A stretch of 49,196 nucleotides of DNA from Ilumatobacteraceae bacterium (GCA_025463425.1 JAOBWQ010000642.1:1-49196), one strand, 5' to 3'. Positions 1 through 8,403 are shown, counted from the first letter of the stretch. The notes: generated by a model from the letters alone, not told the origin. Numbers and translations are program-made.

Positions 1-765
1 CGCCCCGACGCGCGCTGCGAGGCGCGACGACTGGATCTCCATCAGCGACACCAACCCGTGGGCCTCCGCCGCGTCCGGGGCGAGCGCGGCCAGCAACCGA
101 CCGAGGCGCACGGCCTCACCGCAGAGATCGGCGCGGAGCCAGTCCTGACCTGCCGTTGCGGAGTAGCCCTCGTTGAAGATCACGTAGATCACCTCGAGGA
201 CCGAGGCGAACCTGGTCGTCAGCTCGGCACCCGTCGGCACCTCGAACCTCACACCGGCATCGGCGACCGTCTTCTTCGCCCGCACGATCCGCTGCGCGAT
301 CGTCGGTTCGGCCTGGAGGTAGGCGCGCGCGATCTCGGACGTGGTCAGTCCACCGATGACCCGCAACGTCAACGCCGCCCTCGCTGACACCGACAGGACA
401 GGATGGCAGGCGACGAACATCAGCCGCAGACGGTCGTCGTCCATCGGCCCGACGACCGTCGGCGAGTCGTCGTGCGTGTCGAGTGCCGAGACGTCGACGC
501 CGACCAGCGCGTACTTTGCCGCGAGCGCCTTGTCGCGGCGGAAGCGGTCGATCGCCTTGCGCTTGGCGACCGTCATCAACCATGCCCCCGGGTTGCGCGG
601 GGTGCCCTCGACGGGCCATTGCCGCAACGCGTCGACGAGCGCATCCTGGGCAAGCTCTTCGGCCAGGCCGAGATCACCCACCGTCCGAGTCAGCCCGCCG
701 ACCAGGCGGGCGGACTCGATGCGGAAGACTGCTTCGACGGCGGCACGCGGGTCGGCTGCGCTCAC
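1..765 (-). CDS. ECF sigma factor, ECF42-like with C-terminal helical extension (3' end outside window)
   Basis: RNA polymerase sigma factor of the extracytoplasmic-function type. The first 255 codons are open and run off the window edge. Sigma region 2 covers about residues 10-80, with the helix containing AWLMTVAKRKAIDRFRR. Region 4 covers about residues 110-165, with LTLRVIGGLTTSEIARAYL. After it comes a FNEGYSA-containing segment, the DUF6596 extension typical of ECF42 proteins that carry C-terminal TPR-like helices. ECF42 factors have no classical anti-sigma factor; they are usually encoded beside DGPF/YCII proteins, and one lies nearby at 3147-3491. The start is the GTG at 763-765, since an in-frame TGA lies four codons upstream. 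The family call is strong; the subgroup comes from recognised sequence features without a search. Confidence 0.9.
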   Translation of the reverse strand, partial: MSAADPRAAVEAVFRIESARLVGGLTRTVGDLGLAEELAQDALVDALRQWPVEGTPRNPGAWLMTVAKRKAIDRFRRDKALAAKYALVGVDVSALDTHDDSPTVVGPMDDDRLRLMFVACHPVLSVSARAALTLRVIGGLTTSEIARAYLQAEPTIAQRIVRAKKTVADAGVRFEVPTGAELTTRFASVLEVIYVIFNEGYSATAGQDWLRADLCGEAVRLGRLLAALAPDAAEAHGLVSLMEIQSSRLAARVGA

Positions 766-847
766 CGGCTCGATTCAAGCACACACTCGACGGGACACCA
801 TCCGAGATCGAGCGCCCTTGGCCCCTCACTCACGCGAATGCCTTGAC

Positions 848-3142
848 ATGCATTGCCCCTCGTGGACGGTCTCGGAGATGTCGTCGACACGCAACCTGCT
901 GATGGCAGCGGCCGGATGCGTGCTGGTGTTCGCGGCGTTGGTGTCGCGGGAGATCGTCGGCCGGCGCGCCGCGATCGCCATCGACGACATCGGCCAGGAG
1001 CTCGCCGCCTTCGTGGCGGTGATCGCCTGTTGGCGCGCCCGGCGACGCACCAGTGGGCGCACCCGCCGCGGCTGGGTGGTCCTCGGTGCAGGACTCGGAA
1101 TCTGGTGCGTCGGCCAGGCCATCTGGATCACGATCGAAGTCGTGCGCGGCCAGATCGTGCCGTCACCCTCGGTTGCCGACCTCGCGTTCCTCACCGCTGT
1201 ACCCGTGGTGGCCGCCGGCTTGGTGCTGATCTGCTTTCCGTCGAGCCGGGCGCTCGACATCCTCCGCACTGTGCTCGACGCGCTCCTCATCGTCATCTCG
1301 CTCCTGCTGATCGCCTACGTCGTCGCGCTGCAGAGGATGATCACCGAGAGCCCGGTGGGCGGGTGGAGTGTGATCGTCAGCCTGATCTATCCGGTCGGAG
1401 ACGCGATGCTCGTCACCGTCGTCCTCGTCGCGATCAGCCAGGCCTCGTGGCGCGCCCGGCCACACCTCTTGGTGCTGCTCGCCGGCTTTGCCTGCATGAC
1501 CTTCAGCGACTCGCGGTACGCGATGTCGACGGTCACCGGCACCTACCGCACGGGGAGCATCCTCGACTCAGGGTGGACCGCTTCATTCCTGTTGATCGCC
1601 GTTGCCGCGATCGGGTTCGTGGACCCGTTGGATCGCAAGGCCGACGACTTCGAGACTGCCATCCAGGCGGCAGCGCCGTACGTCGTCCTCCTCGTCGCGC
1701 TCGGTGTCGTGGCCCAGCACTTCGCCGTCGGCGGCCGGACAGACGTGTTCATCCGTTGGACCGCACTGCTGACCTGTGCGCTGACCGCCATCGGGTTGAT
1801 CGTGCACCGCCACCGTTGGCGGCGAGCCGAGATGCGACAGGCGCATCAGATGACCCACGATCAGCTGACCAACCTCGCGAACATGACGGCCGTGACCGCG
1901 CGGCTGGACGACCTGCTCGCCGACGGCGCCGCTCCGGGAGTGCTGTACTTCGAGATCGATCGACTTGCGGACGTCAACACCAGCCTCGGGCGAGCTGCCG
2001 GCGACGGCTTGCTGTGCGCGGTCGCAGACCGTCTGCAGGGTTGCCTTCCCGAATCCTGCGTCGCGGGCCGCGTCGCCAGCGACGAGTTCGTTGTCATCGA
2101 TGCGGCGAATCCCGATGCCGATCGGCTGAACGCGCTCGCCGCGCGGATCGACGATGCCCTCGCGGCTCCCTTGTCGTTGCAAGGGCATCAGTTCACGATG
2201 ACTGCCAGCATCGGGTTGTCGTCGTGTCGCGCCGGCCATCAGCGCGGCGACGAGTTGCTCCGCGAATCTCAAGACGCGATGCGACGCGCGAAGCGGAACG
2301 GGCCCGGCCGCGTCGAGATCTTCGATCCGACTGCCGATCGCCCGTGGACCCTCGCCGACCTCACGATGGAAGGCGACCTCCGCAAGGCGCTGTGTGCGGG
2401 TGACGGCCTCGTCCCGCACTTCCAACCGATCGTTCGCCTGTCAGACCTGTCCGTCGTCGGGCACGAGGCATTGATTCGGTGGAATCGATCGGGCAACGGT
2501 CTGCTGATGCCCGGTTCGTTCTTGCCGGTCGCCGAGCAGACCGGGCTGATCGTGCCGTTGGGCTGGTGGATGCTGAACACGTGTGGACAGACGATGGCGG
2601 CGTCAGGCGACCTGGACAAGTCGATCGCGGTCAACGTCGCGGGCACGCAGCTCGGTCGCGGCGAGCTCGTTCCAGCGTTGGAGCGCGTCGTCTCCCGCTA
2701 CGGCATCGAGCCCCGACAGATCCACATCGAGGTCACGGAGTCCCAGTTGGTGACCCCGACCCCGGTGGTTCGTGCAGAGCTCGACGCTGTCGCGCAGATG
2801 GGTGTGGTGATCGCACTCGACGACTTCGGCACCGGCTACTCGTCACTCACACTGCTGCGCGACCTCCCGGTCGGGATCGTGAAGATCGATCGAACGTTCG
2901 TGAGCCCGCTGCTCGAGGAGGGGAGTGCCCGCGCGATCGTCGCCAGTGTGATCCGACTCTGTGACGACCTCGGCATCGAGGTCGTGGCCGAAGGGGTGGA
3001 GCTCCAGGCGCAGGCCGATCTCCTGGGTGAGTTGGGCTGCTCGCATGCCCAGGGCTTTCTGTTCGGTGTGCCGGGGCCGAGCATGCAGCAGGTCGTCGTC
3101 GCGGCCGTCCCCACGGTCCATCGGGGGGACGGCCGCCGTTGA
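848..3142 (+). CDS. Membrane-anchored GGDEF-EAL cyclic-di-GMP protein, probable phosphodiesterase
   Basis: Predicted 764-residue cyclic-di-GMP signalling protein in the cytoplasmic membrane. Residues about 15-325 hold roughly eight to nine hydrophobic segments forming an unnamed sensory membrane domain. A GGDEF domain follows (about 331-500), but its signature reads ASDEF (410-414) and no RxxD inhibitory site precedes it, so diguanylate cyclase activity is doubtful. The EAL domain (about 520-755) keeps its key motifs: EAL (540-542), VNVAG, the EVTE pair, DDFGTGYSSL, KID and AEGVE. Phosphodiesterase activity is therefore expected, with the GGDEF domain perhaps serving as a GTP sensor. The start is uncertain: ATG 848 or ATG 878 fit equally, neither with a clear ribosome site. 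The reading frame stays open further upstream, but that part lies antisense to the sigma factor and is not protein-like. Confidence 0.9.
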   Translation: MHCPSWTVSEMSSTRNLLMAAAGCVLVFAALVSREIVGRRAAIAIDDIGQELAAFVAVIACWRARRRTSGRTRRGWVVLGAGLGIWCVGQAIWITIEVVRGQIVPSPSVADLAFLTAVPVVAAGLVLICFPSSRALDILRTVLDALLIVISLLLIAYVVALQRMITESPVGGWSVIVSLIYPVGDAMLVTVVLVAISQASWRARPHLLVLLAGFACMTFSDSRYAMSTVTGTYRTGSILDSGWTASFLLIAVAAIGFVDPLDRKADDFETAIQAAAPYVVLLVALGVVAQHFAVGGRTDVFIRWTALLTCALTAIGLIVHRHRWRRAEMRQAHQMTHDQLTNLANMTAVTARLDDLLADGAAPGVLYFEIDRLADVNTSLGRAAGDGLLCAVADRLQGCLPESCVAGRVASDEFVVIDAANPDADRLNALAARIDDALAAPLSLQGHQFTMTASIGLSSCRAGHQRGDELLRESQDAMRRAKRNGPGRVEIFDPTADRPWTLADLTMEGDLRKALCAGDGLVPHFQPIVRLSDLSVVGHEALIRWNRSGNGLLMPGSFLPVAEQTGLIVPLGWWMLNTCGQTMAASGDLDKSIAVNVAGTQLGRGELVPALERVVSRYGIEPRQIHIEVTESQLVTPTPVVRAELDAVAQMGVVIALDDFGTGYSSLTLLRDLPVGIVKIDRTFVSPLLEEGSARAIVASVIRLCDDLGIEVVAEGVELQAQADLLGELGCSHAQGFLFGVPGPSMQQVVVAAVPTVHRGDGRR

Positions 3143-3146
3143 CGGC

Positions 3147-3491
3147 TCAGGTGGGCCCGAACACCGGGCGGACGCGGACCTCGCCCTCGCCGAGGACGCC
3201 GACGAAGCGCTTCGACCACTCGATGGCCTCCTCGAGGTCGCGGCACTCGAGCAGCGCCCAGCCCCCGATCAGCTCCTTGGCCTCGGTGAACGGTCCGTCG
3301 ATGACGGTGTACTTGCCGTCGCTGAGGGTGATCCGTGCGCCCATCGAGGTCGGGGCGATGCCACCGGTGGCGACGATCACGCCCGCCGTCGTGGCCTCTT
3401 CCATGAACCTGCCCATCGCCTCCATCAACTCCGGCGTCGGGGCGGGCGTCGGGGCTGATTCGTCACCGAGGGTGTAGCCGAGGAATCGCAT
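3147..3491 (-). CDS. DGPF/YCII-related protein
   Basis: Small protein of 114 residues of the DGPF (YCII-like, dimeric alpha-beta barrel) family. The family signature is seen in KYTVIDGPFTEAKELIGGW, followed by the helix LEEAIEWSKR. No enzymatic function is established for the family; in actinobacteria its genes are typically co-located with ECF42 sigma factors. Here the partner sigma factor lies 2.4 kb away on the same strand, with the GGDEF-EAL gene between them in the other direction. The ATG at 3491 is chosen because GGAG lies six bases before it. An ATG four codons upstream (3503) is possible but has no such site. The 3' end lies four bases from the stop of the convergent GGDEF-EAL gene. 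Confidence 0.88.
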   Translation of the reverse strand: MRFLGYTLGDESAPTPAPTPELMEAMGRFMEEATTAGVIVATGGIAPTSMGARITLSDGKYTVIDGPFTEAKELIGGWALLECRDLEEAIEWSKRFVGVLGEGEVRVRPVFGPT

Positions 3492-3648
3492 GATGTGCTC
3501 CATTCTGTGTGTCGAGGCGACGATCGCCCCGTTCGATCACTGCGTCGAACAGATCCAGGCCGGATCGACATCCACCGCGAGAAAGTTTTGCAGAGCGTGG
3601 CACTCGGCCGATCCTCGACAATGCCCGGGTCCCGCACCCCAGCCCGCG

Positions 3649-3654
3649 TACCAT
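3649..3654 (+). promoter_or_regulatory. -10-like hexamer TACCAT, leaderless promoter candidate
   Basis: TACCAT ends eight bases before the ATG at 3663, so transcription would begin at or next to the start codon. No convincing -35 element is visible. Confidence 0.4.
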
Positions 3655-3662
3655 CGTCCTTC

Positions 3663-5012
3663 ATGGCGGCTGCTGCGCTCGACGGTGTCCCGGCAGAGCT
3701 GGACGACTTCGCTCGCGCGCGCAACGCCGTGCGCGCGGTCAAGCTCGAACTTCCGGTCCTGTCCAGTCGAGTCGAGGGACGCGAGGGAATGGCGCGGATC
3801 GAGGCGATCCAGGATCTGATCCGCGCCGCCGTGGTGGTCAGCCCCGACACCGTGCTGCCCAAGGCCGCGGCGGAGTTCTTCTATCCCCACGACGGATGGG
3901 AGCGCGCGTACGCGGCGCGCCGGCTCGAGGCCTCCAAGCTGTACGGCCTGGAGACCGTCAGCGACTGGGACCGCGCGATCGATGACGCTCCCAGCCGGCA
4001 CGAGCGTTTCCTGATCGAGGTCGCGCGGTTGGTCGATTCGTTCTCCGCGCTGCGCCCGACCGTGACCATCGTCGACATCGACTCCGCAGCTCCTTCGGCC
4101 GTCGCCGGGCCGCCCGCCCGGACACGCAAGGTCACCGCCCGTGTGGCGACGGCGGCGGTCGCGGCGGTGGCGCTGACCGGAGCGTTGGTGGCTACGCAAC
4201 CCTCGCCCACGGCACCCTCGGCCGGCGTGCGGATCACCGAGCCAGCGGTCACGTCCGCCGTGGCCCCGACCGACACGACGATCAAGCAGGCCTCACTGGC
4301 TCCCATTCCGGGAGCCACGCCGGCGACGAGCACGACGTCGGGCGCTGCTTCGCCCAGCAGCACCGTGATGAGCGAGCCTCCGCCGCCCGTCGTCGTCGGT
4401 CCGAACGGCACCTCGGTCGCCCTTGGCGAGGCCGCGTGGCACGACTACCTCGCGATCGGGCTCTCGGCGACGCCGACGGTGCTGACGTCGACGACTGCCG
4501 CGACGACGATCGACCTGTCAGACGGCAGCGCGCTGGTCGGCGCGTCGGCCGGCGGTCCGTTCTTCTGGATCCCCTCGACGGGCGACGCCTTCCAGAAGTG
4601 GCTGTACACGGGAGGCGCCGGAGGCTCGCTCGGTCTGCCGACGTCGAACCCGTTCGTGATCGGCGCCGACCACCACGAGTCGTGGTACGAGCCCGGTACG
4701 TACGTCGAGTTCGAGCACGGCTCGCTCTACGCGCCGACCACCTTCGCTGCGTCGGACGTGCAGGTGCTGTTGGTCAGCAACCCACTCAGCCCGCTGGACG
4801 GCATCGACGACGTGCACGGCCACATCCTCCGCCAGGTCGGCGGTCAGGCGTGGATGATCGACACGAACGACGTGGCCCACTTCGTGCCGGACGCGGCGAC
4901 GCTCACATGTTTGAACGGTGCGCAGATGACCGTGCCGCACGACATCCCGGGGTACACGATCGCCGCGTTCACGCGTGGCGACGACGCGACCTGCGTGCTC
5001 GTCGCCGATTGA
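3663..5012 (+). CDS. Single-pass membrane protein with LGFP-like C-terminal domain, function unknown
   Basis: Predicted protein of 449 residues, not assigned to a characterised family. The N-terminal about 145 residues are soluble and helix-rich. A hydrophobic stretch with VATAAVAAVALTGALVATQ follows (about 155-175) and acts as a single membrane segment. A Thr/Ser/Pro/Ala-rich linker of about 80 residues comes next, then a C-terminal domain containing GGSLGLPTSNPF. That resembles one LGFP repeat, a motif found in actinobacterial envelope proteins and linked to cell-wall association. The C-terminal half is thus expected outside the membrane, with the N-terminal domain in the cytoplasm. The ATG at 3663 is preferred because a -10-like TACCAT lies eight bases upstream; the frame extends further 5' but into non-protein-like sequence. 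Confidence 0.75.
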   Translation: MAAAALDGVPAELDDFARARNAVRAVKLELPVLSSRVEGREGMARIEAIQDLIRAAVVVSPDTVLPKAAAEFFYPHDGWERAYAARRLEASKLYGLETVSDWDRAIDDAPSRHERFLIEVARLVDSFSALRPTVTIVDIDSAAPSAVAGPPARTRKVTARVATAAVAAVALTGALVATQPSPTAPSAGVRITEPAVTSAVAPTDTTIKQASLAPIPGATPATSTTSGAASPSSTVMSEPPPPVVVGPNGTSVALGEAAWHDYLAIGLSATPTVLTSTTAATTIDLSDGSALVGASAGGPFFWIPSTGDAFQKWLYTGGAGGSLGLPTSNPFVIGADHHESWYEPGTYVEFEHGSLYAPTTFAASDVQVLLVSNPLSPLDGIDDVHGHILRQVGGQAWMIDTNDVAHFVPDAATLTCLNGAQMTVPHDIPGYTIAAFTRGDDATCVLVAD

Positions 5013-5066
5013 CCCGGCCGAGCCGAACTGACCCGGCCGAGCTGAACTGAGCTTGCCGGGCTGACC
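5010..5066. repeat. Three tandem 19-bp repeats
   Basis: Direct repeats start at 5010, 5029 and 5048. The first two differ at one of 19 bases (GACCCGGCCGAGCYGAAC core), and the third is diverged. Each unit begins with TGA, the first being the stop codon of the preceding gene. They fill most of the gap between two convergent genes. Confidence 0.8.
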
Positions 5067-5079
5067 TGGCCGGCTCGAC

Positions 5080-6357
5080 TCAGGACGTGCGCAGCGTGCC
5101 CGACTCGGTGATCGGGCCGGGGTTCTTCTTCGCACCCGGGCTGTACGTCACCGGCATGTGCTTGACGCCGCCGATGAAGTTGGAGCGGAGCATGTCGACC
5201 GGGCCGGCCAGCTGCATGTCGGGGATCCGCTCGAGGATCTCCTGGAAGATCAGCTTGAGCTCCATCCGGGCCAGGTTCGCCCCGAGGCAGTAGTGCGCCC
5301 CACCGCCGCCGAAGGCGATGTGCTTGTTCGGCCAGCGATCGATGTCGAACCTGAATGGGTCGTCGAAGACGGCTTCGTCGCGGTTGGCCGAGGTGTGCCA
5401 CATCACGACCTTGTCCCCGGCGGCGATCGCCTGACCGTGGATCTCGGTGTCCTCGGCTGCCGTGCGGCGGAAGTGGTACACGGGAGTCGCCCAGCGGAGG
5501 ATCTCCTCGATCGCCCGGTCGAGCTTGCCGTCGGGATCCTCGACGAGCGCCTTGTACTGATCAGGGTTCTGCATCAGGGCCCACATGCCCCACGAAGTGG
5601 TGTTGCGGGTGGTCTCGTTGCCGGCGACCGTCAGCAGGAGCATGAACATGTCGAACTCGAGCTCCGACAGGGTGTCGCCGTCGATCTCGGCGTTGATCAG
5701 CCTGGTGACGATGTCGTCGCGAGGGTCGGCGCGACGCTGCTGGGCCAGCGAGTTGACGTACATGTACAGCTCTCCGGACGCTGCGGCACCGTCGTTGGAG
5801 TCGCCGGCGTACTCCGGGTCGTCGAGGCCGATCATCCGGTTCGACCAGTCGAACAGCATCTTGCGCTCTTCTTGGGGCACGCCCATGATCTCGGCGATGG
5901 CTTGCAGGGGGAGCTCGGCGGCGAGGTCGGTGACGAAGTCGCACGATCCGGTCTCGATGATGTTGTCGACGATGAGGATCGCCCGGTGCGTGAGGTACTG
6001 CTCGAGCAGACCGATCATCCGCGGGGTGAAGCCCTTCTGGACGAGGGTGCGGTAGCGGGTGTGCTTGGGCGGATCGGTGTAGAGCATCATCAGGCCGCGT
6101 GGGTCGAGGCCGCTGCCGCCCTGCTCGTACTCGTTCGGGTCGGGGATGCTGATCCCACCGATCTCCGACGAGAACATCGTCGCGTTGCGGTTGACGGTCA
6201 CCAGATCGGCGTGCTGGACGACGTTCCAGAAGCCCTTCCCCGCCGGGTTGTCGTGCCAGTAGACCGGCGCCTCGGCGCGGAGACGCTTGAACATCTCGTG
6301 GTGTTCGAGGCGCTGGAAGCGATCCAGGTCGAGCAGGTTGATGTCGTCGAGACTCAT
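5080..6357 (-). CDS. Cytochrome P450, CYP125/CYP142-like
   Basis: Soluble bacterial P450 of 425 residues, the usual length. The I-helix oxygen-activation motif AGNETT lies at residues 245-250, the K-helix ExxR in EEILRW, and the heme-binding loop FGGGGAHYCLG has its proximal cysteine at 357. Stretches such as LPLQAIAEIMGVPQE, WSNRMIGLDDPEYA and LRSNFIGGVKH resemble the CYP125/CYP142 group, which oxidises the steroid side chain at C26/27 in actinobacteria. No ferredoxin, reductase or steroid-degradation gene is next to it, so the substrate is not shown by context. GGGGGA sits seven bases before the ATG. A TAACGT -10 candidate (6389-6394 on this strand) would give a short leader. The family call is strong; the steroid substrate is inferred. 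Confidence 0.93.
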   Translation of the reverse strand: MSLDDINLLDLDRFQRLEHHEMFKRLRAEAPVYWHDNPAGKGFWNVVQHADLVTVNRNATMFSSEIGGISIPDPNEYEQGGSGLDPRGLMMLYTDPPKHTRYRTLVQKGFTPRMIGLLEQYLTHRAILIVDNIIETGSCDFVTDLAAELPLQAIAEIMGVPQEERKMLFDWSNRMIGLDDPEYAGDSNDGAAASGELYMYVNSLAQQRRADPRDDIVTRLINAEIDGDTLSELEFDMFMLLLTVAGNETTRNTTSWGMWALMQNPDQYKALVEDPDGKLDRAIEEILRWATPVYHFRRTAAEDTEIHGQAIAAGDKVVMWHTSANRDEAVFDDPFRFDIDRWPNKHIAFGGGGAHYCLGANLARMELKLIFQEILERIPDMQLAGPVDMLRSNFIGGVKHMPVTYSPGAKKNPGPITESGTLRTS

Positions 6358-6448
6358 GTCATTCCCCCGTGAAGTCTGAGTGCTGCGGACGTTAGGCGAA
6401 CTCGGCGCAGCGACACGAGCGCTGCCGCGGATCAGCTCGCGCCACCGC

Positions 6449-6454
6449 TACCGT
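6449..6454 (+). promoter_or_regulatory. -10-like hexamer TACCGT, leaderless promoter candidate
   Basis: TACCGT is followed by seven bases and the ATG at 6462. It faces the P450 promoter region across a 104-base divergent gap. Confidence 0.45.
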
Positions 6455-6461
6455 TGCGGGC

Positions 6462-7139
6462 ATGCGGCGGGTGTGGTTGATCAGAGCGGGCGAGCAGGCC
6501 GAGGTCATCGACCCCATGCGCAAAGCGGGGTTGATCGGTCTCCGCCTGGAGACGCTGACCGATGTCCGCCAGCTGTCGCCGGAGGAGATCGAGAAGCTGA
6601 TCACCGTCGAAGGCCACCCCGGGCAGGTCGCCGCACTGCGCGCGATCGCGCAGTGGTTCGCGAACGACATCAAGCTCGGCGATCTCGTCGTGTCGCCGAA
6701 CCCGGCCCGGCACGAGGTGTGGCTCGGCCTGGTGACCGGTGGCTACGAGTACTCGACCGAGGCACAGATCGCGCACTACGACCACACCCGCACCGTCGAT
6801 TGGCTGGGTTGGCTGGACCGCGACGCGGTCTGGATGCGCGACCAGCTCAAGTCGATCGAGCGGCCGGTGCGGATGGTCGAGCTGTACAACCGTGACTGGT
6901 GGTGGAACCACGTCGGCACCACAGCGTTGTCGATGGCGCCGCGGGCCGGCACGGTGCGTGCAACCAAAGCCGCGTCCACCAGCGCGCCGGCCGCGCCGCG
7001 TGCTCCGCGGGCGCCACGCCCGTCGGCCAACCCGCGCCCGAAGGTGATCGCGCCGGTGCTCTGCGCCGGCAGCTGCGGCTTGGTCTGGTCGCCGTACGTG
7101 CTCGTCGACGGGCTGTGCGCGGACTGCCGCAACAACTGA
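6462..7139 (+). CDS. Mrr-N/PUA-like domain protein with C-terminal zinc ribbon
   Basis: Protein of 225 residues. The N-terminal about 150 residues start MRRVWLIRAGEQAEVIDPM and contain RAIAQWFANDIKLGDLVVSPN. This pattern recalls the N-terminal PUA/EVE-like domain found with Mrr-type restriction endonucleases, which reads modified bases. The Mrr nuclease domain itself is absent. A low-complexity Ala/Pro/Arg linker (about 165-195) leads to a four-cysteine cluster at C201, C205, C219 and C222, which fits a small zinc ribbon. Nucleic-acid binding is the likeliest role but is inference. The next gene starts 10 bases downstream, so the pair is probably co-transcribed. The start is supported by a -10-like TACCGT seven bases upstream. 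Confidence 0.65.
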   Translation: MRRVWLIRAGEQAEVIDPMRKAGLIGLRLETLTDVRQLSPEEIEKLITVEGHPGQVAALRAIAQWFANDIKLGDLVVSPNPARHEVWLGLVTGGYEYSTEAQIAHYDHTRTVDWLGWLDRDAVWMRDQLKSIERPVRMVELYNRDWWWNHVGTTALSMAPRAGTVRATKAASTSAPAAPRAPRAPRPSANPRPKVIAPVLCAGSCGLVWSPYVLVDGLCADCRNN

Positions 7140-7149
7140 GAGGTTCTCT

Positions 7150-7869
7150 GTGAAGACCGAGCTGCTCTACCTCACGGATGCGTACCTGCAGACGTTCACT
7201 GCGACGGTCGTCGACATCCGCCCCGATGCGATCGCGCTGGACCGCACCGCGTTCTACCCGACCGGCGGTGGGCAGCCGCACGACGTCGGCACGCTGGCCG
7301 GGCTCGACGTCGTCGACGTGCGCAAGGACCCCGAGGGCGAGCTCGTCTGGCACACGGTCGCGGGCGAGGGCGTGTCAGGGATCACGGTCGGCGCCACCGC
7401 CGAGGGCACGGTGGAGTGGACCCGTCGACACGCACTGATGCGCACCCACACCGCGCTGCACGTGCTGTGCGGCGTGATCTGGAACGAGTGGCGGGTGCCG
7501 GTGACCGGCGGGAACATGGAGCCGCTCAGCGCGCGCATGGACTTCGAGTTCGATCCGCTACCGGCGGAGTTCGGGCAGACGGTGGAGGCGCTCGTCAACG
7601 CGGCGTTGGCGGCCGACCACCCGATCGCGGTCGAGTTCCTGCCTCGCGACACGGCGGTGCAGGACGAGGACCTGATCCGGACCAAGGTGAGCTTGATCCC
7701 CGCGTCCGTGCCGGAGATCCGCGTGGTCGACATCGTCGGGCTCGACAAGCAGGCCGACGGCGGCACCCATGTGCGCAGCACCGCCGAGGTCGGTCGCATC
7801 CGTGTCGTCAAGACCGAGAGCAAGGGCAAGGGCAACAAGCGGATCCGGCTCGAGATCATCGACGCCTGA
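7150..7869 (+). CDS. Alanyl-tRNA editing protein, AlaX family
   Basis: Free-standing trans-editing hydrolase of 239 residues that removes wrongly attached amino acids (classically Ser or Gly) from tRNA-Ala. It matches the editing domain of alanyl-tRNA synthetase: an N-terminal beta-barrel with FYPTGGGQPHD, then the zinc site HTALH (H100, H104) and GGTHV (H207). The fourth classical ligand, Cys in CGGTH, is Asp here (D203, in QADGGTHV). The C-terminus ESKGKGNKRIR is typical. It starts with GTG, preceded by AGAGG at a spacing of six bases, 10 bases after the zinc-ribbon gene. Its stop abuts the stop of the convergent membrane-protein gene with no bases between. Confidence 0.92.
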   Translation: MKTELLYLTDAYLQTFTATVVDIRPDAIALDRTAFYPTGGGQPHDVGTLAGLDVVDVRKDPEGELVWHTVAGEGVSGITVGATAEGTVEWTRRHALMRTHTALHVLCGVIWNEWRVPVTGGNMEPLSARMDFEFDPLPAEFGQTVEALVNAALAADHPIAVEFLPRDTAVQDEDLIRTKVSLIPASVPEIRVVDIVGLDKQADGGTHVRSTAEVGRIRVVKTESKGKGNKRIRLEIIDA

Positions 7870-8403
7870 TCAGTCGAGATCGTCGGTCTCGTCCGACTCG
7901 TCCCGATCACCGGACAGGCCGGCAGTGCGAGCTTGGTTGAGCAGGTCCACCAGCGACTCCGTCGACACGCCGTAGCTCTCGTGGAGCGAGCGCGAACCGC
8001 CCATCAGCTTGCGGTTGGTGCGGGTGAGCTCGGTGTCGGGGTCGCCGGCGTAGTCGAACACGACGTGCGTGCTGCCGCGGCTCGGGTTGCGCCACGTCGA
8101 GAACCGGCTGCAGTCGGCGAGCGCGAAGGTGGTCAGCCGACCTCGGCTGACGATGTTCATGTCGTCGCGACTGATCGTCAAGGACCCTGGAGCGTGCATC
8201 TCGCGCAGTGCGACGAGCGCGCAGAGGCCGAACAATACGAAGAGCACCACGCCGATGCCCTTGGCCACCGCACCCGTCAGCTCGCTGAGGATCATCGCCC
8301 CACCGAACAGCGCGAACGCGAGGCTTCCGATGAGCGTCCACACCCATCGAGCCGCGCTGGCGCGGAGCACGATCGACCCGCCGCGATCCTCGTCGTCGCT
8401 CAT
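7870..8403 (-). CDS. Two-helix membrane protein with PH-like cytoplasmic domain
   Basis: Predicted protein of 177 residues. Two adjacent hydrophobic segments (about 20-60, including WTLIGSLAFALFGGAMIL and VVLFVLFGLCALVAL) are followed by a beta-rich domain of about 110 residues beginning LTISRDDMNIVSRGRLTTFALADC. The layout resembles bacterial PH-domain membrane proteins (STM3941-like); no function is known. Its ATG overlaps the stop of the upstream methyltransferase gene by four bases (ATGA), implying translational coupling. The acidic tail ends in DESDETDDLD. Confidence 0.75.
   Translation of the reverse strand: MSDDEDRGGSIVLRASAARWVWTLIGSLAFALFGGAMILSELTGAVAKGIGVVLFVLFGLCALVALREMHAPGSLTISRDDMNIVSRGRLTTFALADCSRFSTWRNPSRGSTHVVFDYAGDPDTELTRTNRKLMGGSRSLHESYGVSTESLVDLLNQARTAGLSGDRDESDETDDLD

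Noticed and set aside
341-847. 5' extension of the GGDEF-EAL reading frame to 341
   Set aside because: The translated part is Ser/Arg-rich, lies wholly antisense to the conserved sigma-factor frame, and has no family character.
5158-6372. Open frame of 404 codons on the plus strand opposite the P450
   Set aside because: The P450 motifs are unambiguous; the reverse frame is a shadow with no recognisable domain.
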